In this document: piece by piece, positions 9,288 through 18,092 of the stretch | Numbering within the stretch: position 1 is the stretch's first letter | Layout: each line of letters begins with the position of its first letter | Assembly (NCBI GenBank): GCA_963800215.1 | Contig: CAWCZY010000011.1 | Coordinates: 8,135-72,134, forward strand | From: JAJPKK01 sp963800215 | Lineage (GTDB): Bacteria > Pseudomonadota > Alphaproteobacteria > Rhizobiales > Xanthobacteraceae | Length of the DNA stretch: 64,000 bases | Direction of reading: 5' to 3' | The notes under the pieces: generated by a model | Databases searched by the model: none | Told to the model about the DNA's origin: nothing | The model's input: only the letters and a program-made list of their open reading frames with translations | Program-made: the position numbers and the translations under genes

Positions 9288-12155
9288 TTGAGGGTTCTGC
9301 ACGTCGCCATGGCTGCAGCCGTCGCGGTGGCGTCGCTTGCCTCTCACGCCCGTGCCGTCGAGGCCATCAATGTGCGCGTCGACATCGCCGCGATCGATCT
9401 CACCGATGCGGTGGAGCGGCTGCAGACCGACAGCGACCGCATCCAGGTCTCGACCGCGCCGGGCAATGACGGGATCGTCCGCCGCGTCGAGGTGCGCGCC
9501 CGCGAGGCCGGATCCAACTGGGCGGTGTTCGCGCTGGCGAATTCCAGCGACGAGCAGATCGACCGGCTGATCGTGGTGCCGCATTATCAGATGGTGGGCT
9601 CGAAGATTCTGTGGCCCGATCTCGGCCTGTCCCGCATCGTCAACATCACCCCGAGTTCCGGCGACCGGCCGGACCGCGACGACAGCGCCACCGCCGACAT
9701 CTTCCGCATCACCCTCGATCCCGGTGCGGTCATCACCTACATCGCCGAGATGCGCACCAACAAGCTGCCGCAGATCTATCTGTGGGAGCCCGACGCCTAC
9801 AAGGACAAGGTCAACAGCTTCACCCTCTATCACGGCATCGTCATCGGCATCGCCGGCCTGCTGGCGCTGTTCCTGACCATCCTGTTCGTCGTCAAGGGCA
9901 GCGTGATGTTTCCCGCCGCCGCCGCGCTGGGGTGGGCGGTGCTCGTCTATATCGGCATCGACTTCGGGTTCTGGGGCAAGGTGTTCGACATGTCGGCCGG
10001 CGCCGAACGGGTGTGGCGGGCCTCCGGCGAGGCGATCCTCGCCGCCACCCTGCTGGTGTTCCTGTTCGCCTATCTCAATCTCAACCGCTGGCACGTCCGC
10101 TACGCCCATATCGCGGTGGCCTGGCTCGCCTTCCTCGGCGCGCTGGTCGCGGTCGCGCTGGTCGATCCGTCGATCGCCTCGGGCATTGCGCGGCTGTCGC
10201 TGCTGTTCGTCGCCATCGCCGGATTCGGCCTCGTCATCTATCTCGCCGCCCAAGGCTTCGATCGCGCGGTCCTGCTGATCCCGACCTGGTTCCTGCTGGT
10301 CTCCTGGGTCATCGCCGCCGGCCTCGCAGTGGCGGGGTGGGTGACGAACGACATCGTGGCGCCGGCGCTGCTCGGCGGCCTGGTGCTGATCGTCATGCTG
10401 ATCGGCTTCACCGTCATGCAGCACGCCTTCGCCGGCGGCATCACCCACGGCATCGTCTCGGACGTGGAGCGCCGCGCGCTGGCGCTGACCGGCGCCGGCG
10501 ACCTGATCTGGGACTGGGACGTCGCCGCCGACAACGTGTTCACCAGCCCGGAAACCGAAAACGTTCTCGGCCTCAAGCGCGGCACCTTGGACGGACCGGC
10601 GGCGCAGTGGCTCGCGGTGCTCCATCCGCTCGACCGCGACCGCTTCCGCGCCTCGCTCGACAGCGTGATCGAGCAGCGCCGCGGCCGGCTGGTCCAGGAC
10701 TTCCGCCTGCGGGGCCCCGACGGGCATTACCTCTGGTTCACCATGAAGGCGCGGCCGGTGGTCGGCTCGGACGGCGAGGTGGTGCGCCTGGTCGGCACCC
10801 TGACCGACGTCACCGATGCCAAGGTCTCCGAGGAGCGCCTGCTCCACGACGCCGTCCATGACCATCTGACCGGACTGCCGAACCGCGAATTGTTTCTCGA
10901 CCGCCTCGAAGCGGTGCTCGCCTTCGCCAAGACGAACACGGATATCCGGCCAACCGTGATGGTGATCGATCTCGACCGCTTCAAGCAGGTCAACGACTCC
11001 GTCGGCATGGCGGTCGGGGATTCCATCCTGTTGACGCTGGCGCGGCGGCTCGGCCGCCTGCTCAAGCCGCAGGACACGCTGGCGCGGCTGTCCGGCGACC
11101 AGTTCGGCCTCATCCTGATGTCGGAGAAGGACACCAACCGCATCGTCGGCTTCGCCGAGACCACCTGCAAGGCGATCCGCGCGCCGATCGCCTTCAACGA
11201 CCGCGAGATCTTCCTGACCGCTTCGGTCGGCATCGCGTTGCCGGAGGCGCAGCCCAATCGCGGCGAGGAGCTGGTCAAGGATGCCGAGCTCGCGATGTAT
11301 GCGGCAAAGCGTGCGCGCGGCGACCGCTTCGAAGTGTTCAAGCCCGCCATGCGCGCCCGCAAGACCGATCGCCTGACGCTCGAATCCGAGCTGCGCCGCG
11401 CGCTCGACCGCGAGGAGATCACCATGGTGTTCCAGCCGATCGTGCGGCTGGAGGACCGCTCGGTGGCCGGCTTCGAAGCGCTGGCCCGCTGGGACCATCC
11501 GAAGATGGGCCGCCTGTCGCCCTCCGAATTCATCTCGATCGCGGAGGAGATCGGCCTCATCACCGATCTCGGGCTGTTCGCGCTGGAGCGCACCGCGCGC
11601 CAGCTCGGCATCTGGCAGCGCTCGGTGCGCATGCGGGTGCCGCTGTTTGCGAGCGTGAACGTGTCGTCGCGCCAGTTGCTGCGCAACGACCTCGTCGACG
11701 ACCTGCGCGCCGTGCTGGCGCGCTCCGGCCTGATCCGCGGCACCCTGAAGCTCGAGCTGACGGAGTCGGTGGTGATGGAAAATCCGGAGCAGGCGACGCA
11801 AATCCTGCAGCGCCTGCGGGATCTCGGCGCCGGGCTCGCCCTCGACGATTTCGGCACCGGGCATTCCTCGCTGGTCTACCTGCAGCGGTTCCCGTTCGAC
11901 ACCATCAAGATCGACCAGTCCTTCGTGCGCATGAATTCCAAGGGGACGCGGCCGGTGATCCTGCGCTCCATCGTCGGGCTTGCCCATGATCTCGGCATGG
12001 ACGTGGTCGCGGAGGGAGCCGAAAGCGAAGCCGATGCGGCCGACCTCTACCAGCTCGGCTGCGAATACGCGCAGGGCTACGCATTCGGCTATCCGATGAC
12101 GGCCGAACAGGCCCACGAACTGCTGGTCAGCGATCGCCTGGAAGCGGCGCGGTAG
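9288..12155 (+). CDS. Membrane-anchored PAS-GGDEF-EAL protein with degenerate GGDEF, probable c-di-GMP phosphodiesterase
   Basis: The product has about 955 residues from a TTG at 9288, which follows GGAGGGG at 9275-9281; an ATG at 9309 is the alternative. A signal-like segment is followed by a periplasmic domain (about 24-175) and seven or so membrane helices (about 178-390). Then come a PAS-like domain (about 400-530), a GGDEF domain whose motif reads SGDQF (about 602), and an EAL domain with FEALARW (about 728), ELTES and DDFGTGHSS. The intact EAL and damaged GGDEF point to c-di-GMP hydrolysis, with the GGDEF part perhaps binding GTP. The periplasmic and seven-helix layout resembles 7TMR-DISM sensors. 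No frame damage is present. Confidence 0.88.
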   Translation: MRVLHVAMAAAVAVASLASHARAVEAINVRVDIAAIDLTDAVERLQTDSDRIQVSTAPGNDGIVRRVEVRAREAGSNWAVFALANSSDEQIDRLIVVPHYQMVGSKILWPDLGLSRIVNITPSSGDRPDRDDSATADIFRITLDPGAVITYIAEMRTNKLPQIYLWEPDAYKDKVNSFTLYHGIVIGIAGLLALFLTILFVVKGSVMFPAAAALGWAVLVYIGIDFGFWGKVFDMSAGAERVWRASGEAILAATLLVFLFAYLNLNRWHVRYAHIAVAWLAFLGALVAVALVDPSIASGIARLSLLFVAIAGFGLVIYLAAQGFDRAVLLIPTWFLLVSWVIAAGLAVAGWVTNDIVAPALLGGLVLIVMLIGFTVMQHAFAGGITHGIVSDVERRALALTGAGDLIWDWDVAADNVFTSPETENVLGLKRGTLDGPAAQWLAVLHPLDRDRFRASLDSVIEQRRGRLVQDFRLRGPDGHYLWFTMKARPVVGSDGEVVRLVGTLTDVTDAKVSEERLLHDAVHDHLTGLPNRELFLDRLEAVLAFAKTNTDIRPTVMVIDLDRFKQVNDSVGMAVGDSILLTLARRLGRLLKPQDTLARLSGDQFGLILMSEKDTNRIVGFAETTCKAIRAPIAFNDREIFLTASVGIALPEAQPNRGEELVKDAELAMYAAKRARGDRFEVFKPAMRARKTDRLTLESELRRALDREEITMVFQPIVRLEDRSVAGFEALARWDHPKMGRLSPSEFISIAEEIGLITDLGLFALERTARQLGIWQRSVRMRVPLFASVNVSSRQLLRNDLVDDLRAVLARSGLIRGTLKLELTESVVMENPEQATQILQRLRDLGAGLALDDFGTGHSSLVYLQRFPFDTIKIDQSFVRMNSKGTRPVILRSIVGLAHDLGMDVVAEGAESEADAADLYQLGCEYAQGYAFGYPMTAEQAHELLVSDRLEAAR

Positions 12156-12191
12156 GGCGCGATCGTTACGAGATCGGCCGTAACACACCGC

Positions 12192-12328
12192 GTCATTCCG
12201 GGGCGCGCTCTTGCGCGAGCCCGGAATCCAGGCGGCGGTGTCCTCGGACTCCTGGATTCCGGGTTCATCGCGGAGCATTGTCATCGGGCCGGCCGCAGGC
12301 CGGACCCGTTGGCGGTGCCCCGGAATGA
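12192..12328. repeat. Palindromic intergenic repeat, family A (CATTCCGGGGCGC type)
   Basis: The element starts GTCATTCCGGGGCGCG and ends GCCCCGGAATGAC, with inner arms CCGGAATCCAGG and CCTGGATTCCGG. It is a nested inverted repeat filling the gap between two convergent genes. A second copy lies at 47346-47449. Such elements are dispersed in many related genomes. No coding content is seen. Confidence 0.8.
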
Positions 12329-12348
12329 CTGCTGGATAGCAGCGCCCG

Positions 12349-12981
12349 TCAGGCGTGGCCGGCTTCGCTCGACAGCATGCCGGCATGGATGCCGAGCTTC
12401 TTCAGCGCCCGCTCGTATTTGTGGACGAGGTCGCCGCCGAAGATCAGGTCGGGGTCGGCGCTGCAATGCAGCCAGCCGTTTTCCTGGATTTCGGTCTCGA
12501 GCTGTCCCGGCGCCCAGCCGGCATAGCCGAGCGCGAGCAGCGCGCTGTCGGGGCCGTCGCCCTTGGCGATCGCCTTGAGCACGTCGAGGGTGGCGGTGAG
12601 GCAGATGCCGTCGTCGATCGGCAGCGTCGAATTCTCGATGAAGAAATCGCTGGAATGCAGCACGAAGCCGCGGCCCGGCTCGACCGGGCCGCCCTTGAGC
12701 ACCTGCACCGCGCCGGCGCGGCGCGGCAACTGGATGAGGTCGGTGTCCTGGATCACGTCGAGCTGGACCAGCAGATCGGCAAAATTGATGTTCGCGGCCG
12801 GCTGATTGACGACGATGCCCATCGCCCCTTCCGACGAATGGGCGCAGATGTAGATCAGGGTCCGGGCAAAGCGTTCGTCGCGCATGCTCGGCATCGCGAT
12901 CAGCATCTGCCCGTCGAGATAGCCGCGCTGCGGAGCACCCTTGGCCGACGTACCCTTGAGGATTTGCTTTGCTGCCTTCAT
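12349..12981 (-). CDS. YqgE/AlgH (UPF0301, DUF179) family protein
   Basis: The product has about 210 residues starting MKAAKQILKG (ATG at 12981); an in-frame ATG at 13017 would add 12 residues. Family blocks are LDGQMLIAMPSMRDERFART, YICAHSSEGAMGIVVNQPA, LKGGPVEPGRGFVLH and ALGYAGWAPGQLE. YqgE proteins are widely conserved cytoplasmic proteins of uncertain function, once linked to alginate regulation as AlgH. It is divergent from the DsbD-N gene. Confidence 0.9.
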   Translation of the reverse strand: MKAAKQILKGTSAKGAPQRGYLDGQMLIAMPSMRDERFARTLIYICAHSSEGAMGIVVNQPAANINFADLLVQLDVIQDTDLIQLPRRAGAVQVLKGGPVEPGRGFVLHSSDFFIENSTLPIDDGICLTATLDVLKAIAKGDGPDSALLALGYAGWAPGQLETEIQENGWLHCSADPDLIFGGDLVHKYERALKKLGIHAGMLSSEAGHA

Positions 12982-13083
12982 GGCGAAAAGGGTAACCTCA
13001 TCTCGCCGCGACGGCAACGCGGGCCGCGCCGGTCACGACGAATTTAATAGTCAGGCCCCGTCACAACCACTACACGATCCGTC

Positions 13084-13938
13084 ATGATTGCAACGGCATT
13101 GCGGCATTGGGTCACTGCGGCGGCGCTCGGCGCGCTCGCCGCCGGACCGTGCGCGGCGACGGCGCGCGCCGCGGACGCTTCGATATGGGATGGCGACGCG
13201 CACTCCGCAATGCGCCTCGTCGCCGGCAGTCCGGGCGGCACGGACCGCACGGCGATGCGGGCCGGCATCGAGCTCCGGCTGGGAACGGGCTGGAAGACCT
13301 ATTGGCGGTATCCCGGTGATTCCGGCGTGCCGCCGCGGTTCGACTTCTCGAAATCGACCAACGTGAAATCGGTCACGGTGCGTTGGCCGGCGCCGCACCG
13401 CTTCACCGACGAAAGCGGCGCGTCGATCGGGTACAAGGGCGGTGTCCTGCTGCCGCTGGACATCGTACCGGCGAATCCGCGGCAACCGGTCATCCTGCGC
13501 GCCACCGTCGAATACGCGATCTGCGAGAAACTCTGCGTGCCCGCCGCGGGCTCCGCCGCCCTCGGGCTGGGCGCGGCCTCCTCGTTCGACGCGGCGCTCG
13601 CTGCGGCCGAGGCGCGGGTGCCCAAACCCGCGGCACTCGGCGACGGCGCCCCCCTCGCGATCCGCAGCGTCAAGCGCGAGCCGGGGACCCCGTACCCTCG
13701 CGTCGTCGTCGAGGTCGCTGCGCCGCAAGCGGCCCCGCTCGATCTGTTCGCGGAAGGGCCGACCGAGGATTGGGCGCTGCCCCTGCCGGAACCGATGGCG
13801 GCAAGCGCGCCCGGACGGCGGCGCTACTCGTTCGAACTCGACGGCCTGCCTCCGGGCGCCACCGCCGCCGGGGCGACGTTGCGTTTCACCCTGGTCTCGG
13901 GCGATAAGGCGATCGAGGTGACGGCGCTTCTCGACTGA
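13084..13938 (+). CDS. Exported DsbD N-terminal-domain-like protein
   Basis: The product has 284 residues with a signal peptide (about 1-30, ending ATARAAD). The body has the pattern of the DsbD alpha domain family: LRLGTGWKTYWRYPGDSGVP, WPAPHRFTDE, YKGGVLLPLDI and the paired cysteines of YAICEKLCVPA. In DsbD this domain passes electrons to periplasmic thiol proteins. Here only the periplasmic part exists, with no membrane or thioredoxin domain, so a partner would be needed. The peroxiredoxin gene follows 65 bases downstream on the same strand, hinting at a shared thiol-redox role (inference). Confidence 0.8.
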   Translation: MIATALRHWVTAAALGALAAGPCAATARAADASIWDGDAHSAMRLVAGSPGGTDRTAMRAGIELRLGTGWKTYWRYPGDSGVPPRFDFSKSTNVKSVTVRWPAPHRFTDESGASIGYKGGVLLPLDIVPANPRQPVILRATVEYAICEKLCVPAAGSAALGLGAASSFDAALAAAEARVPKPAALGDGAPLAIRSVKREPGTPYPRVVVEVAAPQAAPLDLFAEGPTEDWALPLPEPMAASAPGRRRYSFELDGLPPGATAAGATLRFTLVSGDKAIEVTALLD

Positions 13939-14003
13939 TCATTTCCCCCGACGACTTTTCACCCCCGGCAACTTCTCACCCCAGCGACAATGAGGATCAA
14001 TCC

Positions 14004-14489
14004 ATGGCCATCAAGGTGGGCGATCATATTCCCGAAGCCAAGTTCCGCGTGATGACGGCCGAAGGTCCGGGCTGGAAGACGACGGACGAGGTATTCAAGG
14101 GCAAGAAGGTGGTGTTGTTCGCGGTTCCCGGCGCCTTCACGCCGACCTGCCACAAAAATCATCTGCCGGGCTTCCTGAACAATGCCGCCGCCATCAAGGC
14201 CAAGGGCATCGACGCCATCGCCGTCACCGCCGTCAACGATGTGTTCGTCATGACCGAGTGGAAGAAGGCCTCGGCCGCCGAGGGCAAGATCGAATTCCTC
14301 GCCGACGGCAATGGCGACTTCGCCAAGGCGCTCGATCTCACCATGGACGGCTCGGCGGGCGGCCTCGGCCTGCGCTCGAAGCGCTATGCGATGGTGGTCG
14401 ACAACGGCGTCGTCACCAAGCTCAATATCGAGGAGGCGCCGGGCAAGGCCGAGACCTCCAGCGCCGAGGCCCTGCTCAAGCAGCTGTAG
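14004..14489 (+). CDS. Peroxiredoxin, Prx5-like
   Basis: The product has 161 residues with the signature FAVPGAFTPTCHKNHLPGF carrying the peroxidatic cysteine. It also has IAVTAVNDVFVMTEWKK, FLADGNGDFAKAL and GLGLRSKRYAMVVDNG. This is the Prx5/AhpE-like class that reduces peroxides, usually with glutaredoxin or thioredoxin as donor. It is complete, with no signal peptide, so it acts in the cytoplasm. It is convergent with rnhA across a palindromic repeat. Confidence 0.93.
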   Translation: MAIKVGDHIPEAKFRVMTAEGPGWKTTDEVFKGKKVVLFAVPGAFTPTCHKNHLPGFLNNAAAIKAKGIDAIAVTAVNDVFVMTEWKKASAAEGKIEFLADGNGDFAKALDLTMDGSAGGLGLRSKRYAMVVDNGVVTKLNIEEAPGKAETSSAEALLKQL

Positions 14490-14497
14490 GCATCTGC

Positions 14498-14578
14498 AGG
14501 ATGGGTTGAGCCGTGGCGAAACCCATCATCGGCCCTGCGACAGGCCGAAGATGGGTATCGCTTCGCTCAACCCATCCT
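14498..14578. repeat. Palindromic intergenic repeat (AGGATGGGTTGAGC type)
   Basis: The outer arms AGGATGGGTTGAGC (14498-14511) and GCTCAACCCATCCT (14565-14578) are perfect complements. Inner arms built around ACCCATCATCGGCC and GGCCGAAGATGGGT give a second nested stem. It lies between two convergent genes and can fold in either strand's transcript, so it could act as a terminator or mRNA stabiliser, though no T-run follows. Confidence 0.8.
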
Positions 14579-14590
14579 ACTCAAGCCGAG

Positions 14591-15058
14591 CTACGCACCG
14601 GCGGCCCGAACCTCGGCGATGGCTTCCCGTGCCAGTTCGTCGGCGCGCTCGTTGAGGTCGTGCCCGGAATGGCCGCGCACCCAGTGCCAGTGCACGGTGT
14701 GGCGGGCGATAGCGGCGTCGAGGCGCTGCCACAGGTCGACATTCTTTACCGGCTTCTTGTCGGCGGTCTTCCAGCCGTTGCGCTTCCAGCCGTGGATCCA
14801 GCTCATGATGCCCTGGCGCAGATACTGGCTGTCGGTGTGGATGTCGACGTCGCAGGGGCGCTTGAGCGTCTCCAGCGCCGAGATCGCGGCCATCAGTTCC
14901 ATGCGGTTGTTGGTGGTGTGGGCCTCGCCGCCCTTGATCTCGCGGCGGTGACCGCCCCACTCCAGGATCGCGCCCCAGCCGCCCGGGCCCGGATTGCCGG
15001 AGCAGGCGCCGTCGGTGTGGATGACGACCCGGCCGGTCGAGCCTGCCTGCTCAGTCAA
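14591..15058 (-). CDS. rnhA: Ribonuclease HI
   Basis: The product has 155 residues with the catalytic residues in VVIHTDGACSGNPGPGGWGA (Asp), NNRMELMAAI (Glu), DIHTDSQYL (Asp) and RGHSGHDLNERADELA (His, Asp). It cleaves the RNA strand of RNA-DNA hybrids in the cytoplasm. The start is a TTG at 15058 that overlaps the end of thrB (TTGACTGA), so translation is probably coupled. No other in-frame start before the catalytic Asp is better. Confidence 0.93.
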   Translation of the reverse strand: MTEQAGSTGRVVIHTDGACSGNPGPGGWGAILEWGGHRREIKGGEAHTTNNRMELMAAISALETLKRPCDVDIHTDSQYLRQGIMSWIHGWKRNGWKTADKKPVKNVDLWQRLDAAIARHTVHWHWVRGHSGHDLNERADELAREAIAEVRAAGA

Positions 15059-16019
15059 TGCCGTAATCCCGCGCGCTGGTGTTGGTCTGGTGGAAGCGCA
15101 GCTTGCGGTAATATTCGAGCGGGTCCTTCGGCTTGACCAGCGCGCCGGCCGGCACTTCGAGCCAGTCGACCAGGCGCGTCAGCAGGAACCGCAGCGCCGC
15201 GCCGCGGCACAGCATCGGCAGCGCGGCGATCTCGGGCGCCGACAGCGCCGCGCTTGCGCGTGTAGCCGTGGAGCAGCGCGCGCCCCTTGGTCATGTTGTA
15301 GGCATGGTCGGGCTCGAAGCACCACGCGTTGAGGCAGACCGCCACGTCATAGGCGAGCGCATCGGTGCAGGCGAAATAGAAGTCGATCAGGCCCGGACAG
15401 GCGATCGCCGAGGAAGAACACGTTGTCGGGGAACAGGTCGGCGTGGATGACGCCCTGCGGGCAGGTCGCGCGGCCAGTCGCGTTCGAGCCGCGCGAGTTC
15501 GGTCGCGATCGCCTCGCCAGCCCGGCCTGCACCGTGTCGGCGCGGGACGCCGCGGTCTCGAACAGCGGCCGCCAGCCCTCGACCGAAAGAGCGTTGCGCC
15601 GGGTCATGCCGAAATCGGCGCCGGCGAGATGCAGAGCCGCGCCAGGCCTCCCCGACCGCGCCGCAATGCGGCCGCATGCGGCCGCCGGATCCACACGCCG
15701 TCGAGAAAGGTGACGATCGCGGCCGGACGCTTGGCGAGCCGGCCCAGCGCTTCGCCGCCGCGGCTGCGCACCGGCTGCGGGCAGGTGAGCCCGCGCGCCG
15801 CGAGGTGCTCCATCAGATCGAGGAAGAACGGCAGGTCGCCCGCCGCCACCCGCTTCTCGTAAAGGGTGAGGATGAAATAGCCTGTGGCCGGTGTGCAGCA
15901 GGAAATTCGAGTTCTCGACCCCTTCCGCGATGCCCTTGTAGGACATCAGGGCGCCGAGATCGTAACCGGCGAGGAACTGCATGGAGTTCCTCGTCGGTGA
16001 CATCGGTATAGACGGCCAT
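15051..16019 (-). CDS. thrB: Homoserine kinase, phosphotransferase type (many frame changes)
   Basis: Pieces in three frames assemble into a ThrB of about 320 residues: MAVYTDVTDEEL, QFLAGYDLGALMSYKGIAEG, VENSNFLLHT, FLDGVWIRRPH, GVIHADLFPDNVFFLGD, DFYFACTDALAYDVAVCLNAW and FHQTNTSARDYGID. The HADLFPDN and DFYFACTD blocks are the catalytic and metal-binding motifs of the APH-like kinase fold. It phosphorylates homoserine in threonine synthesis. At least seven frame changes are needed (near 15979, 15892, 15660, 15640, 15515, 15460, 15400 and further 3'). This is the most damaged gene in the window. Because ispH beside it and rnhA overlapping it are housekeeping genes, I suspect sequence error before true loss. 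Confidence 0.75.
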
Positions 16020-16048
16020 GGCCGGACCTGATGCCTGCGTGCCGGGGC

Positions 16049-17027
16049 TTACTCTGCTGCTTCGCCGCTGCGCACCGGGCGCGGCAGCGGGAAGAAGATC
16101 CCGGACTCCTCGACCGCGGAAACCGTTTCGACGCTCACCTCGTAGCGCTGCCGCGAAGGCGTCGATGATTTCCTCGATCAGCACCTCCGGCGCGGAGGCC
16201 CCCGCCGTGAGGCCGAGCCGGCCGATGGCGCCGAACTTGGTCCAGTCGATGTCGGCGGCGCGCTGCAGCAGCTCCGCATGGGGGCAGCCGTTGCGCAAGG
16301 CGACCTCCTTGAGCCGCTGCGAATTCGAGGAATTGGGCGAACCGACCACAATCATGGCGTCGACCACCGGCGCCACCTGCTTGACCGCCTCCTGGCGGTT
16401 GGTGGTGGCGTAGCAGATGTCCTCTTTGTGGGGACCGGCAATGTTGGGAAACCGCTGCTTGAGCACCGCGACCATCTCCGCGGTATCGTCCACCGACAGC
16501 GTGGTCTGCGTCACATAGGCGAGCTTGTCCGGGTTCTCCGGCACGAAGGCCGCAGCCTCCTCCGCGGTCTGGACGAGGCGCACCGCGCCCGGCGGCAGCT
16601 GCCCCATGGTCCCGGTGACCTCGGGATGGCCGGCATGGCCGATGAGGATGATCTCGCGGCCGCGCCGGAAGTGGATTTCGGCTTCGCGGTGGACCTTGGT
16701 GACCAGCGGGCAGGTCGCGTCGATGGCGATGAAATTGCGCCGGCTCGCCTGTTCCGGGACCGACTTCGGCACCCCATGGGCGGAAAACACGACCGGCGCG
16801 TTGGTGTCGGGGATCTCGTCCAGCTCTTCGACGAACACCGCGCCCTTCTGGCGCAGGCCGTCCACGACGTAGCGGTTGTGGACGATCTCATGGCGCACAT
16901 AGACCGGCTTGCCGTACATGGCGAGCGCCCGTTCGACCGTGTCGATTGCACGCACCACCCCGGCGCAAAAGCCGCGCGGCGAGCACAACATCACTTTCAG
17001 GGGCGGCTTCGGTGGATTGGTTGTCAT
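16049..17027 (-). CDS. ispH: 4-hydroxy-3-methylbut-2-enyl diphosphate reductase (one frame change)
   Basis: IspH makes IPP and DMAPP in the last step of the MEP isoprenoid pathway, using a 4Fe-4S cluster. The three cluster cysteines are in SPRGFCAGVVRAID, DATCPLVTKVH and GSPNSSNSQ-adjacent EDICYATTNRQ. The start MTTNPPKPPLKVML (ATG at 17027) is preferred to an upstream in-frame ATG at 17057. One extra base near 16148 breaks the frame. Corrected, the end reads RYEVSVETVSAVEESGIFFP and stops at the TAA 16049-16051, giving about 325 residues. thrB follows 29 bases downstream, suggesting one operon with rnhA. Confidence 0.92.
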
Positions 17028-17221
17028 GGGGGTCACGTCCGGTGCTGTCCGCGCCATAGATGTGGTTGGGGACGAACATGCCTGTCAAGCATGGGTGCGG
17101 CCGAAAGGCAAAAGGTTCATGGCGGCATCGCGAGATTGATGGCGGCAAAACACTTCCCCGCGGTTCGGCGCCCGGAATTAAGGCATTCGGCCTGGTTAAC
17201 GGACATTTGCCGATAACGGGG

Positions 17222-17311
17222 TTGCGCGGGGATGGGGGGTGGGCATATATAACCGCTATTCCGGTCATCTTCGATGGCAAGTTAGGCTCCGCTCCCTCGG
17301 GCGGGCGGAGC
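17222..17311 (+). promoter_or_regulatory. Candidate promoter and leader hairpin of trcR
   Basis: The 300-base gap between the divergent ispH and trcR starts holds a sigma70-like pair, TTGCGC (17222-17227) and TATATA (17246-17251), with 18 bases between. A 7-base stem GCTCCGC/GCGGAGC (17286-17292 and 17305-17311) lies just upstream of the AAGGAGA ribosome site at 17314-17320. Placement is by eye. The hairpin could affect access to the ribosome site. Confidence 0.35.
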
Positions 17312-17327
17312 GCAAGGAGAATTTATC

Positions 17328-18023
17328 ATGTCGACCCAGCCACTTATGCCGAAAGGGACCGCCGTCTGGCTGGTCGAGAACACGGCCCTGTCATTCGATC
17401 AGATCGCCAATTTCTGCCATCTGCATCCACTCGAGGTGAAGGCCATTGCCGACGACGAGGGCGCCCAGAGCATTCTCGGGCGCGACCCCGTCGCATCCGG
17501 GCAGCTCAGCCGCGAGGAAATCACAAAAGGCGAGCACGACCCCAATCACCGGCTCAAGCTGGCCGAGACCAAAGTCCATTTGCCGGAAGCCAAGCGAAAG
17601 AAAGGGCCGCGCTACACCCCGGTGTCGCGCCGCCAGGATCGCCCCAATGCGATCCTGTGGCTGGTGCGCAATCATCCCGAACTCAAGGACAGCCAGATCA
17701 TGCGTCTGGTCGGGACCACCAAGTCGACCATCGATGCGATCCGCGAGCGCACCCATTGGAACGCCGCCAACCTCACGCCGATGGACCCGGTGACGCTGGG
17801 GCTGTGCTCGCAGATCGACCTCGATTTCGAAGTCCACCGCGCCGCCAAGGAGAAGCCGGCGGAGCCTGATACCGGGGCGACCCTGCTGCCCGCCGATATC
17901 ACCACCGCGCGCCCGGCCCCCGAGCCCGAAGCGGAAGAAGAGCCGGATGGAGACAAGGAACTCGACGTGCAGGCCGTGTTCGCCAAGCTCAAGCGAATCG
18001 GCGGCAAGACCGAGGCCGAATAG
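17328..18023 (+). CDS. trcR: TrcR-like cell cycle regulator (DUF1013)
   Basis: The product has 231 residues: MSTQPLMPKGTAVWLVENTA, LSFDQIANFCHLHPLEVKAI, a basic linker with YTPVSRRQDRPNAILWLVRN, and HPELKDSQIMRLVGTTKSTI. Two helix-turn-helix-like segments can be seen. The C-terminal third is acidic and proline-rich. DUF1013 proteins include TrcR of Caulobacter, a regulator associated with ctrA control and RNA polymerase. Like rcdA in this window it belongs to the alphaproteobacterial cell-cycle set. A strong AAGGAGA site precedes the ATG. Confidence 0.88.
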   Translation: MSTQPLMPKGTAVWLVENTALSFDQIANFCHLHPLEVKAIADDEGAQSILGRDPVASGQLSREEITKGEHDPNHRLKLAETKVHLPEAKRKKGPRYTPVSRRQDRPNAILWLVRNHPELKDSQIMRLVGTTKSTIDAIRERTHWNAANLTPMDPVTLGLCSQIDLDFEVHRAAKEKPAEPDTGATLLPADITTARPAPEPEAEEEPDGDKELDVQAVFAKLKRIGGKTEAE

Positions 18024-18092
18024 ACTTTTCGGACAAGCCGATGCTCAAACCAAGGGAGATTTGAGCGCTATCGGATTCGATTCGAAAGGATA
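18024..18092. repeat. Partial copy of the ACTTTTCGGACAAG intergenic repeat (family C)
   Basis: The sequence ACTTTTCGGACAAGCC through GATTCGAAAGGATAACGC matches the right part of the element at 51133-51230, including ATTTGAGCGCT and ATTCGAAAGGAT. It overlaps the last codons of the AraC-type gene on the minus strand, so that protein's C-terminal residues (SNPIALKSPLV) are partly repeat-encoded. Confidence 0.7.

Noticed and set aside
9144..12386. Open frame of 1080 codons antisense to the GGDEF/EAL gene
   Set aside because: It mirrors a real gene in high-GC DNA, its composition is low-complexity and it shows no domain.
15051..16019. thrB as a true pseudogene
   Set aside because: All conserved motifs are present across frames and the gene is usually needed. 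The flanking genes show the same kind of extra bases, so I kept it as a damaged-sequence gene with lower confidence.
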